A DNA stretch of 12,164 bases, from positions 1 to 12,164 of the forward strand of contig CAMPGU010000115.1 in the NCBI GenBank assembly GCA_946885645.1, read 5' to 3'. This document shows, piece after piece, positions 8,312 through 12,164 of this stretch. Numbering within the stretch: the stretch's first letter is position 1; each line of letters begins with the position of its first letter. Source of the stretch: an uncultured Haloferula sp. Lineage in GTDB: Bacteria > Verrucomicrobiota > Verrucomicrobiae > Verrucomicrobiales > Akkermansiaceae. Position numbers and translations under genes: made by a program. The notes under the pieces were generated by a model. The model worked only from the letters and a program-made list of their open reading frames with translations. It did not search any database and was not told the origin of the DNA.

Positions 8312-10030
8312 TCAGTTTTTCAGCGCCTCTTCCTTGATGTTCTTGTGGAAGTCGGCCCCCTGCACGGTCGGGGCGACATAGCCGGTGCGGATCACGAAAT
8401 CGCCGAAGTGCTCGCCCTCGTTCCGCTCCTTCGCGTAATGCTGGAAAATCGGGGCCAGGACCCCGCGGATCTCGTTCGAGTGGATATCCTGCCGGTAAAG
8501 CTTGCTCAGGCGCTGGCCCGCATGTCCCCCGCCGAGGTAGAGGTTGTAGCGGTCCGGACCGCGGCCGACGAAGCCGATCTCGGAGATAAACGGCCGGCCG
8601 CAGCCGTTCGGGCAGCCGGTCATGCGGATGGTGATCGAGTCGTGGCGAAGACCTGCATTCTCCAGTTCTTCTTCCAGCTCCGTGATTACCTCCGGCAGGT
8701 AGCGCTCCGCCTCCGCCAGCGCCAGGCCGCAGGTGGGCAGCGCCACGCAGGCGATGGAAGCCAGCCGCAGCGCACTGCGCTCGTGGCTATGATGCATGCC
8801 GTATTTTTCCAGCAACGCCTCTACTTCGGAGCGCTTCTTCGCGGAGATGTTCGCGATCACGAGGTTCTGATTCGCGGTCAGGCGGAAGTCGCCGTCGTGG
8901 ATCTTCGCGATTTCCCGCAAGCCGGTCCGCATCGGGAAAGCAGGAGTATCCAGCACGCGTCCGCCTTCGACGAAGAGCGTGTAGTGGAAGTTCCCGTTCT
9001 CGTCCTCCACCCAGCCGAAGCGGTCGCCGTTGTCTTTGAATTCGTAAGGGCGCACCGGGCCGAGCTCGTAGCCGAGATACTCGTTGAGCTTCGCGAGGAT
9101 CCAGTCCGGGCCGTGGTCATCGACCGTGTACTTGAAGCGCGAGTGTTTGCGGTCCGTTCGGTCGCCGAAATCGCGCTGCACAAGCACCACCTTTTCCGCG
9201 ACATCCACGATCTGTTCCGGCGTGCAGAAGCCGATCACGTCCGCAAGGCGGGGATAGGTCGCCTCGTTGCCGTGCGTGGAGCCCATGCCGCCGCCGACGG
9301 CGACATTGTAGCCGATCAGCTTGCCCTCCTCGACGATGGCGATGAACGAAAGGCAGTTCGCAAAGATGTCCACGTCATTGCTAGGCGGCACGGCGATGGT
9401 GATCTTGAATTTCCGGGGCAGGTAGGTCTTCCCATAGATGGGCTCCTGTTCCTCCTCGGAACTCTCGATCTTCTCGCCATCCAGCCAGATTTCATGGTAC
9501 GCACGCGTTTGCGGCGTGAGGTGGGTGGAGATGTCCTGCGCCGCCTTCAGCACCTCTGCATGGACCGAGGAAAGATACGGGTTCGGATTGCACATCACGT
9601 TCCGGTTCACGTCACCGCAGGCCGCGATGGTGTCCATGGCGCTCTGGTTGATCTCCTTGATCGTGCGCTTCAGGTTCGACTTGATGATCCCGTGGAACTG
9701 GAAGGCCTGCCGCGTCGTCAGCTTGATGGTGCCGTTGGCGAATTGCTCCGCCATCCGGTCCGTTTCGATCCACTGGTGCGGCGTCGCGACGCCTCCGGGC
9801 ACGCGGATCCGGATCATGAAGGAATAGGCCTTCTCCAGACGGTGCTTGCGGCGGTTCGGCCGCAGGTCGCGATCATCCTGCTGATACGTGCCGTGGAATT
9901 TCAGGAGCTGCTGGTCGTCTTCCGACATGGAGCCGGTGGAGAGATCGGTCAGCCCTTCGGCGATGGTCCCGCGGAGATAGTTCGAGCGGGTCTTGATGCC
10001 TTCGTTGGCGGAGAGTTTCTTTTCGCTCAT
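8312..10030 (-). CDS. cysI: Assimilatory sulfite reductase [NADPH] hemoprotein beta subunit
   Basis: CysI is the siroheme/[4Fe-4S] subunit that reduces sulfite to sulfide with six electrons delivered by the CysJ flavoprotein, in the cytoplasm. It is 572 residues, essentially the E. coli length (570). The four cluster ligands are Cys428 and Cys434 (CVALPTC) and Cys473 and Cys477 ([10 protein letters not shown]), spaced exactly as in E. coli CysI. Near the N-terminus [11 protein letters not shown] and [13 protein letters not shown] are typical, with Arg76 probably matching the substrate-binding Arg83 of E. coli. Two ferredoxin-like sulfite/nitrite reductase half-domains are readable. A flavoprotein partner next door and the overall sequence favour NADPH-sulfite reductase over the ferredoxin type. 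The start ATG 10030 is preceded by a pyrimidine-rich tract and no Shine-Dalgarno. It lies 148 bases after cysJ, across a palindromic element. Confidence 0.96.
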   Translation of the reverse strand: MSEKKLSANEGIKTRSNYLRGTIAEGLTDLSTGSMSEDDQQLLKFHGTYQQDDRDLRPNRRKHRLEKAYSFMIRIRVPGGVATPHQWIETDRMAEQFANGTIKLTTRQAFQFHGIIKSNLKRTIKEINQSAMDTIAACGDVNRNVMCNPNPYLSSVHAEVLKAAQDISTHLTPQTRAYHEIWLDGEKIESSEEEQEPIYGKTYLPRKFKITIAVPPSNDVDIFANCLSFIAIVEEGKLIGYNVAVGGGMGSTHGNEATYPRLADVIGFCTPEQIVDVAEKVVLVQRDFGDRTDRKHSRFKYTVDDHGPDWILAKLNEYLGYELGPVRPYEFKDNGDRFGWVEDENGNFHYTLFVEGGRVLDTPAFPMRTGLREIAKIHDGDFRLTANQNLVIANISAKKRSEVEALLEKYGMHHSHERSALRLASIACVALPTCGLALAEAERYLPEVITELEEELENAGLRHDSITIRMTGCPNGCGRPFISEIGFVGRGPDRYNLYLGGGHAGQRLSKLYRQDIHSNEIRGVLAPIFQHYAKERNEGEHFGDFVIRTGYVAPTVQGADFHKNIKEEALKN

Positions 10031-10044
10031 GGGAAAGGGTAGAA

Positions 10045-10180
10045 GAAGTGACCGGTGCCGAGTGATCAGTGATCAGCGGAAAGACAAGGATTGCGGTAAA
10101 TTGCTTGGTGGTTCGAAGAATTGACCAGGAGGGCGAGAGGCTGTTTCGCTGATCACCGCTCACTGATCACTTGGCACTTC
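10045..10180. repeat. Palindromic element with 34-base imperfect terminal inverted repeats between cysJ and cysI
   Basis: The left arm (10045-10078) and right arm (10147-10180) are imperfect inverted copies built around GTGATCAG units. Read inward, the left arm starts GAAGTG and ends GTGATCAGCG, and the reverse complement of the right arm starts and ends the same way. The arms differ by two 7-base insertions (10051-10057 in the left, about 10157-10163 in the right) and one A/G difference, so both are 34 long. The 68-base interior has a further nested pair, GGTAAATT (10095-10102) with AATTGACC (10119-10126), one mismatch. The right end covers two bases of the cysJ stop codon. No clear target-site duplication or coding sequence is visible. 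It could be a REP/BIME-like or MITE-like element, or a structured intercistronic region. Confidence 0.75.
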
Positions 10181-11957
10181 AGTAAACGTCTCGTTGATAG
10201 CGCTTTGCTTTCTTCAGATCATCGACGTAAGCCTCCGCCACGTCGCGGGCGAAGCCGCCCTCTTTCTCGACCACGGAGATCAGGGCCTCATGCACGTCGT
10301 TCGCCATGCGCGAGGCATCGCCGCAGACATAAAAGTGAGCCCCCTCCTGAAGCCACGCATAGAGCTCCCTGGCGTGCTCCAGCATCCGGTGCTGGACATA
10401 GACCTTCTCCGGCTGGTCGCGGGAGAAAGCGACATCGAGCTTGCTCAGGTGACCTTCCTTCAGGTGCTCCTGCCACTCGACTTGGTAGAGGAAATCATAG
10501 GTGTAGCGCTGGTCGCCGAAAAACAACCAGTTCTTCCCGCCCTTTCCGAGGGCGCCGCGGTGCTCCACGAACGCTCGGAAAGGCGCCACGCCCGTCCCGG
10601 GTCCTACCATGATCACCGGTGTATCGGATGAAACAGGCAGGCGGAAATTCTTGTTCTGGTGGGTATAGACCGGCACCTGGCCGCCCTTCTCGATCAGGTC
10701 CGCCAGATAGGTGGAGGCTACACCCTTGCGGTTCTGGCCATGGGCCTGATACCGCACCGAGGCCACTGTCAAATGAACCTCGCCGGGATGGGCGAGCGGA
10801 CTGGAAGCGATCGAGTAAAGGCGCGGCGGCAGCTTGCGGAAGATCGAGACCAGATCGGCCGCAGCGAGACCGCCCGACGCGAAGTCGCGGATCGCGTCCT
10901 CGATCCACCGGCCCCATTGGTAATCCTTGAGCTGGTCTTTGGCGTCGTCCGCGAGCAGGGCGGCCAGCTTCTGCGAGCCGGAAATCGCCTGGAGCTTCGT
11001 CAGGACGGCGCGGGAGAGTGCCGTCACGTCGAAGTCTTCGCGGAGGGCATCGGCCAGCACTTTGCTCCCCGCCCCTTTCACCTCCACGACTTCGCTACCG
11101 GAAAGCCTCGACGCCTTCAAAATGCCCTCCACCAGATCCGGCGCATTCACAGCCACTACGGCCAGCGCATCTCCCGGCTCGTAGCTCAGGCCGGAGCCAT
11201 CCAGCGAAAGCTCGTAGTGCCAGGTTTCCTTCGTGGTCCCCTCGCCATTCAGTAGCACCTTTTCCAAAAGCTCGGACGGGAAAGGATTCTTCTTTCCATA
11301 TTCCACCGCGGGCACCGGCACCGCGACAGGTGCGGCAACCACCTCGGTAATTCCCGAGTGGGTCGTCGGGGCGAAGGCCTTCAGAGCCGCATCCAGCCAC
11401 CCGGCATGCGGTTCATCATACTCCACGTCGCAATCCTGGCGTGGGGACACCCGCTTTGCTCCCAGCGTCTCCAACCTCGCGTCGATATCCTTGCCCGTCT
11501 GGCAAAATTTCTCATAGGCGGTGTCTCCGAGCGCGCAGACCGAGTAACGCAGGCGCGGAAGCTCAACCGCGGAGCCGTTCATGAACTCCTTATAAAAAGT
11601 GGTCGCGCTCTCCGGCGGATCCCCATCGCCCCAAGTGCTGACGATCACCAGCAGATTCTCCACCTTGGCGAGATCTCCCGGGGAGATGTCCGCCATGTTT
11701 TTCACCGTCGCTTGGAACCCCCTTTTCTTCGCTTCCTTCGCGGAAAGATCGGCCAACTTCTCGGCATTTCCCGACTCGGTGCCATACAATACCGTCAACT
11801 TTGCGGCACTTGCGGGTGCCGTCGCTACGGCCGCCGGAACCGGCACTGCCGAGAGGAATCCGGCCAGCCAGAAGCGCTGGGACGCATCGAGCCCGGCCAA
11901 TGCGATATCGACCGCTCGACGTTGATCGGGGGAGAAGGGAGCGTGCTCGGGAAGCAT
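10179..11957 (-). CDS. cysJ: Assimilatory sulfite reductase [NADPH] flavoprotein alpha subunit
   Basis: CysJ is a cytoplasmic diflavin reductase that carries electrons from NADPH through FAD and FMN to CysI. Domain order is complete. A short helical N-terminus with FSPDQRRAVDIAL..LDASQRFWLAGFL (8-35) resembles E. coli CysJ. A flavodoxin domain (about 53-195) has YGTESGNAEKLA (58-69), STWGDGDPP (107-115) and CALGDTAYEKFC (141-152). An Ala/Pro/Val-rich linker (about 205-220) is followed by the FAD domain with RLYSIASS (379-386) and GVAST (412-416). The NADPH domain has GPGTGVAPFRAF (452-463) and YVCGDASRMANDV (543-555), and it ends in the aromatic residue Tyr592. At 592 residues it is normal (E. 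coli 599). It is the first gene of the presumed cysJIH operon. ATG 11957 is preceded by AAGG only two bases away, too close to be a usual ribosome site. Confidence 0.96.
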   Translation of the reverse strand: MLPEHAPFSPDQRRAVDIALAGLDASQRFWLAGFLSAVPVPAAVATAPASAAKLTVLYGTESGNAEKLADLSAKEAKKRGFQATVKNMADISPGDLAKVENLLVIVSTWGDGDPPESATTFYKEFMNGSAVELPRLRYSVCALGDTAYEKFCQTGKDIDARLETLGAKRVSPRQDCDVEYDEPHAGWLDAALKAFAPTTHSGITEVVAAPVAVPVPAVEYGKKNPFPSELLEKVLLNGEGTTKETWHYELSLDGSGLSYEPGDALAVVAVNAPDLVEGILKASRLSGSEVVEVKGAGSKVLADALREDFDVTALSRAVLTKLQAISGSQKLAALLADDAKDQLKDYQWGRWIEDAIRDFASGGLAAADLVSIFRKLPPRLYSIASSPLAHPGEVHLTVASVRYQAHGQNRKGVASTYLADLIEKGGQVPVYTHQNKNFRLPVSSDTPVIMVGPGTGVAPFRAFVEHRGALGKGGKNWLFFGDQRYTYDFLYQVEWQEHLKEGHLSKLDVAFSRDQPEKVYVQHRMLEHARELYAWLQEGAHFYVCGDASRMANDVHEALISVVEKEGGFARDVAEAYVDDLKKAKRYQRDVY

Positions 11958-12164
11958 TACCTTAGTTTCTTGCTCAGGTTTGTATGGTTTCGGCGGCAGA
12001 ATTCACCCTGCCCGCCCGATACGCAAGGGAAAATCCTACGATCCGCGCGTTTGCCCGGTGAGTCTTTGCATCCGCCGATCTCCGGCATCAGCTCATATTA
12101 CCTTCCCTGATGGTCCGGGGAGGTTCCCAAAATCGGACATGGACAACCTCAATCAATTCTGGCA
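11958..12164 (-). promoter_or_regulatory. 5' region of the cysJIH cluster
   Basis: This 207-base stretch upstream of cysJ should hold the promoter and control sites of the sulfate-assimilation cluster. I find no convincing -35/-10 pair. About 100-130 bases before the cysJ start there is a small hairpin, GCCG (12074-12077) with CGGC (12083-12086). Further out, GAG/CTC and GGT/ACC segments could close a larger stem (about 12056-12102). I compared this by eye with SAM, SAH and cobalamin riboswitch cores and saw no match. Assignment as a regulatory region is from position, not from a recognised site. Confidence 0.35.
12139..12164 (+). CDS. Possible start of a divergent gene (first 8 codons only)
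   Basis: An ATG at 12139 begins an open frame, MDNLNQFW, that runs off the right edge. It would be transcribed away from cysJ, with 181 bases between the two starts. Eight codons do not allow a product to be named, no Shine-Dalgarno precedes it (which is normal in this window), and the same frame is open for a short distance upstream, so the start is uncertain. Confidence 0.22.

Noticed and set aside
8345..10042. A 565-codon open frame on the plus strand opposite cysI
   Set aside because: It is the antisense shadow of a well-conserved GC-rich gene. The protein is low-complexity in Arg, Ala, Val and Asp with no recognisable domain. Similar shadows lie opposite parE (3376-3912, 4042-4863), the kinase (6344-7243) and cysJ (11358-12110).
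10045..10180. Insertion sequence between cysJ and cysI
   Set aside because: No transposase reading frame fits in 136 bases and no target-site duplication is visible, so it is called only as a palindromic repeat.
1..12164. Defence system, CRISPR array, prophage or other mobile cargo
   Set aside because: All long genes belong to core metabolism, DNA topology or signalling. There are no regularly spaced repeats, integrases or phage genes.

Overview
The window looks like ordinary chromosomal DNA of a GC-rich bacterium (roughly 60-63% GC by eye, not counted). It is most likely a member of the Verrucomicrobiota close to Luteolibacter or Haloferula. The grounds are indirect. A membrane-anchored Ser/Thr kinase carries an N-terminal C4 zinc ribbon and a long helical C-terminus. 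ParE is of the short kind seen in Bacteroidota and PVC bacteria. Nearly every gene lacks a Shine-Dalgarno sequence. No 16S gene or other decisive marker is present, so the assignment is an inference.

Left part, plus strand (1-2968). The 3' end of a cyclophilin-type peptidyl-prolyl isomerase is followed by a clear Rho-independent terminator at 374-406. Next comes a tight phospholipid cluster, plsY - gpsA - dedA, with gaps of 32 and 3 bases. GpsA makes sn-glycerol 3-phosphate and PlsY acylates it in the first committed step of phospholipid synthesis. The DedA protein is a membrane protein of the lipid-transporter superfamily.

Middle and right, minus strand (2989-11957). In transcription order these are cysJ (sulfite reductase flavoprotein), cysI (sulfite reductase hemoprotein), cysH (PAPS reductase), a receptor-like Ser/Thr kinase, and parE (topoisomerase IV subunit B). 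parE converges on dedA with 20 bases between the stop codons. cysJ-cysI-cysH has the same order as the enterobacterial operon and together reduces PAPS to sulfite and then sulfide with NADPH. The PAPS-generating genes (cysD/N/C) and cysG are not in the window. The kinase and parE lie behind the cys genes on the same strand but are separated by gaps of 136 and 97 bases, so they may be separate units.

Non-coding structure. Both gaps inside the cys cluster contain long imperfect palindromes: 136 bases between cysJ and cysI, and about 95 bases between cysI and cysH. The first has terminal arms of 34 bases built on GTGATCAG units and reaches into the cysJ stop codon. A smaller inverted repeat lies between the kinase and parE. 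These are the least explained signals in the window. The last 207 bases are the 5' region of cysJ and may hold the start of a divergent gene at 12139. I see no tRNA, rRNA, CRISPR array, transposase or phage gene, and nothing that I would call a new multi-gene system.
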